In this document: positions 1-13,500 of the stretch, piece by piece
Numbering within the stretch: the stretch's first letter is position 1
Layout: each line of letters opens with the position of its first letter
From: Anisakis pegreffii
Lineage: Eukaryota > Nematoda > Chromadorea > Rhabditida > Anisakidae
Reading direction: 5' to 3'
Assembly (NCBI GenBank): GCA_035041965.1
Contig: JAPYMA010000908.1
Span: forward strand, 356,608-420,607
DNA length: 64,000 bases
Program-made: the position numbers and the translations under genes
Notes under the pieces: generated by a model
The model's input: only the letters and a program-made list of their open reading frames with translations
Told to the model about the DNA's origin: nothing
The model's database searches: none

Positions 1-2274
1 GGCATCGGATAGCTAACGAGATTTGCTATGGTATTCGAGAAGCACAGAACGAGGCCTACGTTTTGTGCTTGATATCCAATCATGGGATATACTCTCTATT
101 CTATGTTTATGTCTGTCGTGAGGAGATCGCAAACATCTTGATTCCCTCTAATCCTTACCTATACCATTCGTGAGGAGCGCTGAATGAGTTACATTTGTAA
201 GTGAGTTAAAAAGGTCAGCAGCACATCGGATACAGTGACAATGAGGTTCGGAAAATTTTTTCTTGAAAATGAGAGTAATTTCGAGCCAACAATGTTCTCA
301 TATTTATGCAGAACCTGAAAAGTTTTATCAAGGAGGTTTTTCAGGGCTACGGAATTGCTTTACCGAAAGGATCACCACTCCGACATTTGCTGTCACAAAC
401 TGTGCTTCAGCTTCAAGAGCGGACTATACTTGAAGCACTGAAAATGAAATGGTGGAAAGATAAAAGTGGTGAATTATAGATTATAAACAGACTTCCATTA
501 ACTTTTTTATTCGTCTGAAACTTTTGCTTCAAACGATGTGAAAACTGGATTCATCGTAGCATTTCAAAGTGATCCATGGATGGTTTTGTAGAACTCATAC
601 TGATTTCGAAATCTGTTTCCAAATTAGCTCACGTTTTGCAAGAACAAATTATAGGTGGTTGGAGGAATCATTGATTGAGTCTAACTTCTGCTATCATTCA
701 TATGGCTTTGGAATGATCTTAAAGATATGACCGTCACAAGTCAAGCATTTCAGGAGTCGTATCATGTGCTGAAACCAAAGAGGAGCGAATCACATCATCT
801 TTTCAAAACATTTTTGGTATTTTCTATATTCTCATCACCGGACTCATCATTGCTATTCTGCTTGCGATTGGTGAATATTGTATTGAGTCGCGAAACGATT
901 CTTATCGCTTGAATTTAACACTGATTGGAAAAATAAGGTTAGAGTCTTGTGAAGATATGAAATTGAAACCATAAACTTCCACGAAAATTCCGAAAACGGC
1001 AAGACTAACGACAAAACAATGAGTGAACCACTTGAAAAAACGGGTTTTTGATGAGGCGACTGAAAACAGCTTCTTAAAATGTCGCTTTGGATACCGATGA
1101 AATAAATCTGTTGGGTTGTTCAGGCAGTGGCCATTTAATTAGTTAAGAAATTATTATTAATACTGTATTTTTTCAGTGCATTTTCTCAGCAAGTATTTGC
1201 CGAATTGAGCCTAATCCTAGGCTTACATCGAAGCCTATGTCTAACCGTTAAACTCACTGCTGAGCCTAAGTTCCCCATTCCTGAACAACTGCAAAATGCG
1301 TAGTCTTTGTAATTATATTGAGATCATTTTGAGCATTGAATGATACCTGTAGGTAATAGCGGAAAATTTCAGAAATTGGTTCAATGGACTTTGTGAAACG
1401 TCGAAGTTTGAAAAGAAACGACGGAAACTGCGCAATATACAACTGGATACTGTTCAAGAGACTGACGGGTCAGTGCTAGACGATACTCTTTCTTGGGTGC
1501 TTCACCTGATAATTCAGTCAGTTTGCAATAATTAAATCCAAAGACACTCTTATGCAATCACGCGAAGAACTGGAAGCGTAAATGAGTAATGGCTGCTGAT
1601 GGGCCAAATTTTTGATCACGTCTGATAGAATAGTTTTCATAATGAACAATGAAACAGATAGAATGTGATTGTTGTCACGTAGAGCTCAGTCAGCACGTAA
1701 TGAAAGTTTGTGTAATCACACGAATCTGATTTACGAGAATCTATATGAAGTACATTAGATTTGTGCTATTGATGTAGTCATCTGCTTCTTCAAACCATCA
1801 ATTGGAAACAATTGAGTTGTTTTTACTATTTCTCTACATTGATTCCCTATTTCAATGCATCAATTTCGCCTTCAACGCTCGTCAGTGCTTGAATCCCAAT
1901 GAGAAGAGACTAGAAAGAGGATGCATCATTATGCATGAAAATGATGGACTCATATTAAGTTTATTTTCTGCGTCGCCTGCTCAGTGCAATTTGATACACA
2001 TTATTGTTGGCTGTTGTTTAAATTGTTGGGAATTTCAGATTTTTGTGGCATTTTCAGTTGCTTTCTTGATCAAAATTGAAACTTTATGATTTTTTTCAGA
2101 GCATTATGTCAACTGAATCGAGCTTCCATTCATCGCCGACGCAAAAGACAGCGTTCGAAAGAAGTGATAATACCGTATAATCAAGTTCACCGTCTTAGTC
2201 GTATGCTGCCGATGGGTGATGAGATTCTTATGAGGAATCGCATGTCGATTGCTTCTGAATCAACATTTCACTAG
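1..2274 (+). CDS. Ionotropic glutamate receptor, C-terminal part (5' end outside window)
   Basis: Three well-supported exons: 312-468, 754-937 and 2100-2274 (TAG at 2272-2274). Phases join cleanly (1, then 2). The first encodes the end of the ligand-binding lobe: GYGIALPKGSPLR, then LQLQERTILEALKMKWWKDKSG, spoken of here only as that block, which in this family precedes M4. The second encodes a hydrophobic M4 helix (IFGIFYILITGLIIAILLAI) followed by GEY. The third encodes a basic cytoplasmic tail (IHRRRKRQR) ending in STFH. Nucleotides 3-59 encode IANEICYGIREAQNEAY, resembling the start of the S2 lobe, and may be another exon with donor at 60. About 50 residues expected between that piece and position 312 (the loop with the conserved MW motif and YAF..E motif) were not found in any frame of 60-311. 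The gene may therefore be divergent, damaged or misassembled there. Ligand and subfamily cannot be assigned. Family identity is firm; the 5' part is not. Confidence 0.8.
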
Positions 2275-2318
2275 TTAATCTAAAAATTCACATTGATCAA
2301 TGAATTTGTCGAATTTTA

Positions 2319-2324
2319 ATAAAT
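2319..2324 (+). terminator. Polyadenylation signal AATAAA of the glutamate receptor gene
   Basis: A canonical AATAAA lies 45 bp after the stop codon of the receptor gene, in AT-rich sequence. The position suits cleavage a few bases downstream. Confidence 0.5.
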
Positions 2325-3277
2325 ATTACAATGGTCTATGATTACCATTGAAGTTGCGTTATTCATGCCGTTGTAAATTTACATTCAATCGTGCAATTCA
2401 GTGCTGTTCACCTCTGCGCGAATGATCAACTGCAGATAAGTAATATGGAATTCAGGATGGTTATATCCAAACCGCTGGTGTAATCAAATCTAATCATTAT
2501 ATCGATAATTTCATTGCATTGTTTAGTATAATATTTCAAGCTTGATTTCAAGCGAGTTTTCAGAGTGGTGCCTGTCAGAATAGTAAATTTATAACACCGT
2601 AGATACTGCTTGGGAATAAAGAGCATCAAGTTCAAGCTACATGTGATGTCAGCTTAGATCAGCGAACTTATAATATTTTGGTGCTGTCGAATTGAGATGA
2701 TAATCAACTATCGGGAAAGTAATGTATCTATTATCGGATGTCTAGACGGACCCATGATCACTTCAAGAGATGAAGCGTACTTTCAGCGCTCACTCAATAT
2801 AGCCGAGTGATTTCATTATGCCGTCAAGCTGAACATATGATCGATGTATCTGCTGATCAGTAATGCATCACCAATGAAATATCACGAGTACTGTTTTCAA
2901 CTCATTTTTGTTTTTTTCGCCATCCAGACGGCTGATTCTAATTATCAAGAAAGCAATAATGATTTATGTTGTTGATGATTACACCACAGTTTAAGCACAG
3001 AATAATGTACTTACATTTCAACAACACTCTCATAAACTAATGATAAACCTGAAGATTATGAGTTTCCGCACTGAAATTGTTACTTGAGCAAAACGATTTC
3101 TATGTCGTAGACTTCAACATGTTTACAGAATTGTTACACATATATTATACGTTTGGTTAATGAAATTTGTCCTCAAGAAACGACTTTCTAATCAGTGATT
3201 TCCAACAATCTATTTCTAATGATTTCCAACCGACGAAAATCAGGGTGGAAAATGATACATCAGAGCGCATTCTCACG

Positions 3278-3315
3278 CATATGGTGCATCTAAATGCGTT
3301 TTGATGCACCATATG
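3278..3315. repeat. Perfect 13-bp inverted repeat with 12-nt loop
   Basis: CATATGGTGCATC (3278-3290) is followed after 12 nt by its exact reverse complement GATGCACCATATG (3303-3315). It could be a chance palindrome, a small RNA hairpin or the remnant of a foldback element. The stem is shorter than a typical microRNA precursor. Confidence 0.7.
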
Positions 3316-6300
3316 GGGTGAGGAATTTTTGTTTTCGTCAATTTTCTTCGTAAAACAAAAGTACGAAATATTATAGTAGACGTTTAACGTTCAGCTCAAT
3401 TACTCTATTCTATTTTTATTCAGGCTTATTCCCTATGACAAAACACATCTCAGAACGATTCACTTTTTTTTTCGAAAACGTCAGGAAAATTTATGCTTGA
3501 AGTCAGCTGCTCACAACGTTTGTTTTGAGTGTGATAGCTCCAATCTATTACGTGCACACTGGCTTTGCAATATGCAATGAATTCCGATGTCAGATTGAAT
3601 TCTTCAACAAATTTATGCAATTATAAAGTGAAAGATCAACACAGAGAGTTCCGAACGTGGAATATCTGAATGACACGTCTTTCGAGAGCAGTGCCAACCT
3701 CGAGCAATCTATCTCTGTAAAGCAGTGTACTTTCTGAGGTTGTGTCACTTCTGAGACAGCGAATATCAGATGAATTTTTGTTGTTGTAAATTTCTAGACA
3801 CGATATCGAATTTCACACAGAGTCAACGATCAAAATCAAATTAATAGATTCAATACAAAACAGCCTTACAATCCAATTTTTCAAACTGATATTGATGTTA
3901 AAACTGATGATCGTCTCTCAAAAAACGCTTCATAAACTGAAATATTTCAATTTTGTAAATTCTCCGTGTCTGAAATTCTCGATGTGATCACAATTCACTC
4001 CAAGCATCTCGCATTGATATAGTTGAAGGAGTTGGCCCCTTCTATCCTGGTTCACTGCAGCTGTTTAAAATGTTTTTTGCTATTTCACTTAGTCCGTTCT
4101 GCTGCGTTTTCCATCTTCTTCTTCTTTTTCTTTTCCAACACAACAAATTTCCACGAATATTTTTATTGATGATCTTGTTGGCTGCCCTCGAATAAACGAA
4201 AAGAACGATTCATAACAGAAGAACTATTTACAATGATGAATTGAAGACACGAAGTTTAAAAACTTCTTCACTATTTGCACTTCCAATGCGATGCACGTTG
4301 TTGGGTATGGCTGTGAAATACACAATGCAATACGTTCAGTACGAATATAAAGTTGACGGATGAGCTCAAGAAAGTTAAATGGAAAAAACAGCCGAAGATG
4401 TTAATTGCATCAATAAATCTAAAAAACAGGCAAGCTCTGTCATAACCCTTTTGATTTAGACCGTTGACTATTCTGTTGATTACGTCGGCTGGGTTCTGAT
4501 TACGTCAAACAGCAGATTTCCATCCGGCAAGAATGCATCCGCTTGATTACGAATGTTTCGAAATGGATACAGGTGGCAAAGTGGAAAACACATTTCGATT
4601 CAGTGAAGAAATCGAACAGATTTTTAGCGACAAATCGAGACAGATTGAATCTTTGGGGAGAGACAGTCAATGGTTACCTGATTTGGTTTCCATTTGAAAC
4701 TCATCATCCTCCAGGGAAAGTCGACGTGACAGCCCGTTGCAGAGTTGGTCATCCCACTAAAATGAATCGGCTCTTCAACAATTCAGGCCAATTCAGTCTT
4801 TTGCTGACTGCAGACGCGCGAAGAGACCAATGAATAATTTCAGTAGCACCAATCGGCTCAAAAATGGGTCCTGTTCCTGGGCTTCGATGTTAATTATATG
4901 AAAGAACAGAAAGCAGTGGGAATGTTATCAAACAAACACTGCATCCACATCATTTTTGTGTTCGTCTGTAATTAAGGCTTATCTTACTCGAAAGGATTTT
5001 GTTCTAATTTTTAGATGATGAATGTGTTAGTGTAGAGGAATATATTTTCACTGTACATTTGCTAGTATGACTGAAAGCAACGGGTAGCAGAAGAAACGAT
5101 GTTATCAGCTGCAATTAGTGCCATCAATTATGGTACTAATGGATTTTAATTGATAGATAATTTTTTGCATTTTTCAATTTTTTTTGCGGAGAGATCTTGT
5201 AGAGGACTGGAGATCAAGGTACCTACTTAAATGTGGTTCGATTCGTCGGCAATATCCTACTGGTTTAACCAGCAACATAAGTTTTTCCCTCTTAATCGTT
5301 TGTTCATTTTGATAAATAGCATCGTAACTAAAAAAATTGATGAAAAACCGATCCTGTGATGGAATCAAGTTCCTAGAGAATGTTGCATTTTCCGTCAACG
5401 CTCAATACCAGATTGATCAAATGGAACCGAAACTAAATGCAATCGGGAACACAAGTACCCTTTTATATAAAACTATCTGAGATACCAAGAAAGTATTCTA
5501 ACAGGTATTGACACAGTTCAAAACCAAAACATAACATGCTCGTTAATGCATAGGACGTTCTCGCCCACTTGTGTTGTATAGCATGATTTATTTCATGACT
5601 TCCATGATTCTACGCCTGGATACGAATACACACGTAACCTCCCGCTCATCAAACAAAGTAGCTGTTGTATTATTATAGCTGATATGAAAGTAGATGATTC
5701 CGGAATTGAAGTTATCAAACTGAAAAACCGAAAACCACGAAATTCTTAGAGCTACGAAATCGCAGTTGCACACGGTGAATCTTTAGAGCATTCTATTGAG
5801 AGGTACAGAAAGGTGGATCTTCTATACAACTGGAACTGAGAATTTGTTTTGTATATAGCAGTGGTAGAGTTCATACGACCATTTGAAATAGTATGGTACA
5901 TAACGCATATGATACAGTTTGACGACGATGAAAGAAACAATTAGGATGATGTTCAGTGCCTTGGGCGTTTTGTATCTGACTGAATGATTCAGGCTAGCTG
6001 TGATAGATCCCTTAGCTGAGATGTCTGAAAGTCGTGCTTTGCGAAGAGAGCGAGGAGTGTTAACATGATATGTAAGAGTTTCAGTTCTATTGCATAGCGC
6101 AATTGAAACTCAAAAGAGATCAGCCGAAAGGTTGTAAAGGAATGTACAACAAACAACACGTTCACGTCCAGCAGCAAATTTTTTGCGAGCATTTCTGAAT
6201 AGTTCTCAAGGAACTGTCTTCCTTTCTGCTCCCATTCAATCAGCTTCATCTTCTTTAGAATATCGACGAACGAATACAGTGATGCAATTGGAAGTGATAG

Positions 6301-7563
6301 TGCAGTGTATGTACAGTGTAGTGTGAGGATCAGGCGGAATGGAGTAGCGATGAATGCGTGGTGTCTTCAATCGCCTCGGGCTAGTTCGGATGCATTTTTC
6401 ATCCAACACGTATCTTCGGTTTAGTTAATGTAACCGTCTACCAGTGAAACCAATTGCTACTCTGAAAATATTTTGTGTTGATGTGTTTGTGTGGTGTTCC
6501 AGTGAATTGAATTGTTTGTTGTAAGTTTGTACGTGTGGCTATCGTCAACTAATGCACTTTTTTTTAACATTATTCGCATCTGCCCACACCGTTAGCCTGT
6601 GCTGAAAACGAACCACGAAACTCCTCTAAATATAAGTTCAACTCAGAGAATCGCTCATTCAGCATTCATTCAGTCATTTCTCTAGTTAGCTTTCAGCCAA
6701 TCACTTTTCATACATTCAAGCCATAAGATTCAGGGTTCGCTAACTTCGACTTAAACGATGCAGTTGGTACATTCATTGTTCAGTTTTGCACATACAAACA
6801 AACCGACATAGACGAAGTAGCACCCTTTATCTTTATTTATTTGTGTGCCTTTGGGCTTCGATTTTCAGTTTAGCCATTTGCCGTGAACGTGTAACCGCCA
6901 GTTGCAGATTCAGCTACTCTTGATAATTCGCAGGATTTTCCTCATTCATCCGGCTCTTCACTTCTCCCTTAAATCCTCTCATCAGGATTTGAGTTGGATT
7001 ACGAATTTTTCTACCACCATTAGCTTCCTCACTACGCAACGTCAACAATAACTTAACAACTGCACCAACCGTATGAACCAACGAATGAGGACTTTAGAAA
7101 TATCGTATATTATTTACATCAGGAGCTGTTGCTCTTGTTATTACCGTCAGCGCTGTGACTGCTTTGTTAAATTGACCTCTCGGTTTCTCTTCCCTCAGTT
7201 ACCCGCAACTCGAACCCTCTTAGCAGTTCAAGTCAGTTAGTGAATGTCGCTGGAGTACTTCCAGTCGACCGACAAGTTCAAGGAACACTGCACTGAACCC
7301 TCATTCAAATCTCTCAATTAATTCAATCAACGTTCCCGTTCCTTTCCTTATTCGTTACCTTTCTGTTCTTTTCCTCTGTTCTAAACTCATGTTAGTCATC
7401 GCCTATCATCGTTTTGAATTTTGTTGAGATGCGAGCACCGAAATGATTCGTTTAGCCATAGAATTAATTGTGATTATTATTAAACTTTATATTATTCCTT
7501 TATTGTTAGCACCTTGGAGGTACACCCGTTTGTTGTTGGTGAACCAGAGCTCAAACATACACA

Positions 7564-10500
7564 ATGGACTACGAAAACGATCCAGGATGGCAGTATCTAA
7601 GGCAATCACGCGAACAAATGATCGCGGTACTTTATTGACTCTATATGAATTTGAGTTGCTTTTTCGCAAGCTTCATTCGATTTTGTTTGGATAATTCCTC
7701 GTACTGGTTTTCGAATCTGTTGAGAGATTTACCACATCTCATGGGTTTCTCATACTTGAACGCCTGGTAGCACATTGCATTTTACTGAGTATTCCGTTTG
7801 ATCACTTAGAAACTTTGCGAAAAATCAATTTATTTCGATGGCGATAATCATATTAGATCTCTTGCGATTCATACCTTCTGACGACACTTCATCAGTTCAA
7901 CCTTACGTAATACTCCATAAATTTTGACTGCAATTATAAGCGGTTTACTAGAGAGCAGCAAAAATATGCTACGCTGAATGAACACTTGATTCATTGATTT
8001 CTTTACGCATATGTTTGAGGAATCGTCCATGTATATTTTCAGGATCAGTCGAAGCCATATGACTCGAAAAAGGATTGTTGGGTTCCAGACGCCGAAGAGG
8101 GCTTCATTTCGGCTCAAGTTAAGAGCACCAAAGGTGATATGGTCGCAGTTGTCACATCACGAGGAAATGAGGTAATCCTCTGGATGATCCTATGACCTCA
8201 GAGGCAGTATTCACGAGTGATCACCATAGCATAAAGAGTCCAAAAGAAAGCCTCCCAGAGAATAAATTTTTAATTTTATTGAGGAGTTTCATGACGTTTC
8301 GGTGGAACATTCGAAAATATTTTTCGTGCTTGTCAAATATCTGTTCTTCCAGGTGACACTGAAATCGGAACTTGTGCAAGAGATGAATCCACCAAAGTTC
8401 GAAAAGACTGAAGATATGTCGAATTTGACATTCTTGAACGATGCATCAGTACTTCACAATCTACGAGCACGATATGCTTCTATGCTCATCTATGTGAGTA
8501 TTTTCACCGTTTCTGTTTTTGTGCACATGAAAAGGTTGAATACTTTCAGTACGTACATGATGAACTGACTCCAAATTCGATCATTTCTTCCTAAAATACG
8601 AATAATTTTCAGACATATTCTGGCCTATTCTGCGTTGTGATCAACCCATACAAACGTTTACCAATCTACACGGATTCTGTAGCAGCAATGTTCATGGGCA
8701 AGAGAAGAACTGAGATGCCACCCCACTTGTTCGCCGTTTCAGATGAAGCATACCGAAATATGCTTCAAGATCACGAAAATCAGTCGATGTTGATCACCGG
8801 TGAATCTGGAGCCGGTAAAACTGAAAACACCAAAAAGGTTCACCTCATTAACAAAATACTAGAATTGTTCCTTACACACACTGAAGCATTTCTATATAGG
8901 AAGTACAGAGCTTCATTTAAATTCTCCTACCATCTAATTCGGAAGATACGATGAGATTCCGTCGTATTCATTAAACATTGTGTGAATTCACACTACTAAT
9001 TATTTCAGGTAATTGCATATTTCGCAGCTGTCGGTGCGTCTCAACAGGAGGCCAAAACTGCGACTGAAGGTGGTAAGAAAAAGGTCACTCTTGAGGATCA
9101 GATCATTCAGACGAACCCTGTTCTTGAAGCTTTCGGTAATGCTCGAACAGTGCGAAACAATAATTCATCTCGATTCGGAAAATTCATCCGAATTCACTTT
9201 TCAAAGAAAGGAAAAGTCGCCTCTTGTGATATTGAACATTGTAAGTTCAAATAACTTATGCGTACTATATCCATTTATTTTACACTGAATCATGCCAATA
9301 TGTTTATTCGTAATCACCAACAGATTTGTGGTCCCATTTTTCATTCTTGACAACAAAAATACCGTCAATGTAACTTCAGATCTTCTCGAGAAGTCTCGTG
9401 TAATTCGTCAGGCGCCTGGAGAGCGATGTTATCACATCTTCTACCAAATTTACTCAGACTTTAATCCAACCCTCAAAAAAGATCTGTTATTGGATCGTCC
9501 TCTCAGAGAGTACTGGTTCTGTGCTCAGGCTGAACTTACAATTGATGGCGTTGATGATAAAGAAGAGCATCAACTAACTGATGAAGCATTCGATATTTTG
9601 CACTTCTCAGCGGAAGAGAAAATGGACTGTTACAAATTGGTAGCAGCCATCATGCACATGGGTAACATGAAATTCAAACAAAGACCTCGTGAAGAACAAG
9701 CTGAGCCCGATGGTACAGATGAAGCTCAGAAGGCAGCTAAAATGTTCGGTGTCAACCACGAAGAGTTCTTGAAAGCGTTAACCAGACCTCGTGTCAAGGT
9801 CGGTACCGAATGGGTTTCGAAAGGTCAGAACATCGAGCAGGTTACGTGGGCTGTCGGTGCTATGGCAAAGGGTCTGTATGCGCGTATTTTCAATTGGTTG
9901 GTCAAAAAGTGTAACGATACTCTTGACCAAAAAGGCATTTCACGAGACTACTTCATTGGTGTACTGGATATCGCTGGTTTTGAAATCTTCGATGTAAGAT
10001 TTGTAGTGTTCTCAAAGTTCTGTTCGGAATCTAGGTCCAGCGTGAACAAAAATTACCTTCACACTGAGAATTTTGAAGTATCGCAGCTAATGAAAAATTC
10101 ACCGAATACTTTCAATCAGTACTTTTCATTTCTTTCGCAGTCAATACATTTCTCATAACAGATCACTTTATATTAATGAACTTCAAAACCGATTCTCTCA
10201 TGAACTCTTGAGAATACCACTCTTTCAGTTCAACTCATTCGAACAGTTATGGATCAATTTCGTTAACGAGAAATTGCAACAGTTCTTCAATCATCACATG
10301 TTCGTATTGGAACAAGAGGAATACGCTCGAGAGGGCATTCAATGGACCTTCATTGATTTCGGTCTTGATTTACAAGCTTGTATTGAGCTGATTGAAAAAC
10401 CATTGGGCATTATTTCGATTCTTGATGAAGAATGTATTGTGCCGAAAGCAACTGACTTGACTCTTGCACAAAAATTGAACGATCAGCATCTCGGCAAACA

Positions 10501-13500
10501 TCCCAACTTCGAAAAGCCAAGACCACCAAAGGGCAAGCAAGGTGAGGCACACTTCGCGATGCGACATTACGCTGGTACGGTACGTTATAATGTGCTGAAT
10601 TGGTTGGAGAAGAACAAGGACCCGTTAAACGACACTGTTGTCAGTGTTATGAAAGCAACTCAAGGCAACAATCTTCTCAACGAAGTCTGGCAAGATTATA
10701 CCACACAAGAGGAACAAGCTCTTCTAGCTAAAGGTCCATTAGCTGATTGTTCAGAAGGATTTTGATTTTAACTAGCCAATTCTTAGAAGCACCGCGTTTT
10801 TCCTGTGCTGAATTCAATAGATTTTCAAATTTGATTGAATGTTAGTGTATCGACAGCTTCTATAATGGCACATACTCCTTGTTCATATGAGCGGGGAGCA
10901 GTCAAAGTTAAATCAATCGAAGTTAATTGAGCATCTTCATCTTTGGGCACGCAATGCTGATACCACTGCGCTTGAAAAAAAACCATTTTATGGCTGTATG
11001 TTCATCGAAAATTGTTTTGCAGAAGGTGGCCCCGGTAAGAAACACGGAAAATCGGGTTCATTCATGACTGTGTCGATGTTGTACCGTGAGTCATTGAACA
11101 ATTTGATGACCATGTTGAACATGACACATCCACACTTCATTCGTTGCATTATTCCGAATGAGAAGAAGACCTCAGGTCTTATTGAAGCAGGTCTTGTACT
11201 TAACCAGTTGACATGTAACGGTGTACTTGAGGGCATCCGTATTTGCCGCAAAGGTTTCCCGAACAGGTAATCGTTTCAGCAAGGCAATATTTACTCAAGA
11301 CCAATGAAACACTGGATCCTAAATCAGCATAATTTATGGGGCAGGCATCAAATCCATAACCAAGAAACAAAATTCCATAATATTTCACTTTCCGGATGAG
11401 ATTTATCATCGTTACACCAAATCTTTTCTTCAGTTATCAAATATGAATTCCACATATCATTGATGGCTCCCACTAACGTTCAATCAGGACTGGAAGGAGA
11501 TTTCTTTCAGAATGTTGCATCCAGACTTCCGTCACCGCTACTCGGTTCTTGCCGCAGATGAGGCTAGCAGTTCGCCAGATGCCAAGAAATGCGCTGATGC
11601 CATTCTTAACAAACTCGTTACAACCCAGAAATTAACTGAAGAAAACTTCAAGATGGGTGATACGAAGGTATTCTTCAAAGCCGGTGTTCTGGCTAAACTT
11701 GAGGATATTCGAGATGAAGTACTCAAAGTGATCATGACCAAATTCCAAGCATTCATCAGATGGTTAGTGCACTCTTGCTTGTTTGCTTAGCAAGTCGCGG
11801 ATTAAGCGAAAATAATTTTCTGATTCCTGAATATACTGAATTCCAGTGAAATTTGTCCCGGAATCATGCACCGAATTCTTTCGCCAAAAATTTCAGTTGA
11901 GTGTTTTGAATTTGTGAACAATTTCTGATCCATCCAATGATTTTCCAATAAGTTTGCCCAACTTCCATAGATGAAGTGAGGACGAAAAGAGAGCCACTTG
12001 CCGACATCTTGAAGGATAGATCTGGATCTGTTTCCTTTGTTCAGGTACTGCGGTTTGGTGGATCGCAAACGTCGTATTGAGGAAAATGCAGCTAGAATCA
12101 TCGTTCAACGTAATGTCCGTATGTGGTGTTCACTTCGAAAATGGGAATGGTTCAAACTGTACACCAAGGTGCGACCAATGTTACGTGAGGGTAAGATTGC
12201 TGAACAAATGGAGCAGCTGAACGAGAAGTTGAAATCGCTGGCAGACGTCCTCGAAAAAGAATCCAAACTGCACAAAGACCTCGGTGACAATTCGGCAAAA
12301 CTGATCGCTGAGAAAACCGATTTGTTGGCTCAATTGGAAAGTGTTAAGGCACAGTTGGCCGAAGCTGAAGAACGCGTACAGGCTGAAAGTGCTGCGAAAG
12401 GCGATATCGATAAGAAGCTTGAGGTATGTACGTCAATAATCGCTCGCATACTTTTGACTTTCTTTGCATCGCTTTGATCGCTGTGAGAGACCACATTCAA
12501 ACACTTGAACGAATTTGAAGCAATTTAATGGAGAAATAAAGATTCTAAAATTCCGCTGATTAAACTGCTGGCGATAAGAGAACCCCTAAAAACTTATCGG
12601 AAAAAAACTGAGTTCGAAGCAATTTTGAATAGGACGATGAATTTCCCGGCTGATTTCAGGAACTGAATGAACGTCTGGCGGAAACCGAAGACAGCAACGA
12701 AGACATGCTTCGTGCTAAAAAGAAGGCTGAAAGTGAAGTGGATGCTTTGAAGAGGCAAATTCAAGATTTGGAAATGAGTGTCCGCAAAGCGGAATCCGAG
12801 AAGCAATCAAAGGATCACCAGATTCGTTCGCTTCAAGACGAAATGCAAATGCAAGACGAAACAATCGCTAAACTGAATAAAGAGAAGAAACATCAAGAGG
12901 AAATGAACAAGAAAATCATGGAAGATTTGCAAGGTGAAGAGGACAAGAGCAATCATGTCAATAAAATCAAAGCTAAATTGGAACAAACCTTGGACGAGTT
13001 AGAAGAGAATTTGGAACGTGAACGCCGTGCTAAGGCAGACACTGAGAAGGCCCGCCGAAAGGTCGAGGGTGAGTTGAAGATTGCACAAGAAGGTATCGAA
13101 GAGGCGACTCGTCAGCAACATGATTTGGAGAATAATTTGAAACGTAAAGAAGCCGAAATGAACAATTTGAGTAGCCGTCTTGAAGACGAACAATCAATCG
13201 TAAGCAAACTACAGAGACAAATCAAAGAGGCACAAGGTCGTGTCAGTGAATTGGATGAGGAATTGGAAAGCGAACGAGAATCACGAACCAAAGCCGATAA
13301 AGCCAAATCTGATTTGCAAAAAGAACTGGATGAGTTTAATGAACGTTTGGACGAACAAGGCAACGCAACAGCCACTCAAATTGAACTGAACAAGAAACGT
13401 GAAGCTGAGTTGGCGAAGTTGCGACGAGATATCGAAGAGGCGAACATGAACCATGAGAATCAACTGGTGGCTCTTCGAAAGAAGCATACCGATGCAGTGG

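Larger units (their letters stand above)
2275..7563. other. Intergenic region upstream of first myosin gene
   Basis: About 5.3 kb without a recognisable gene. Short open frames occur (the longest, 4543-4833, 96 codons) but have no family resemblance and no good splice partners. The right end, roughly 6.5-7.5 kb, is where promoter and 5' UTR of the myosin gene must lie. It is CT/CA-rich and has no TATA motif I would trust. A perfect 13-bp hairpin lies at 3278-3315. Confidence 0.6.

Noticed and set aside
4543..4833. 96-codon open frame upstream of myosin copy 1
   Set aside because: No recognisable domain, no convincing splice sites, and length within chance for this composition.
10887..11022. 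Open frame continuing upstream of the 11023 myosin exon
   Set aside because: It lies in the intron; the phase join 10733/11023 gives the conserved loop sequence and the extension does not.
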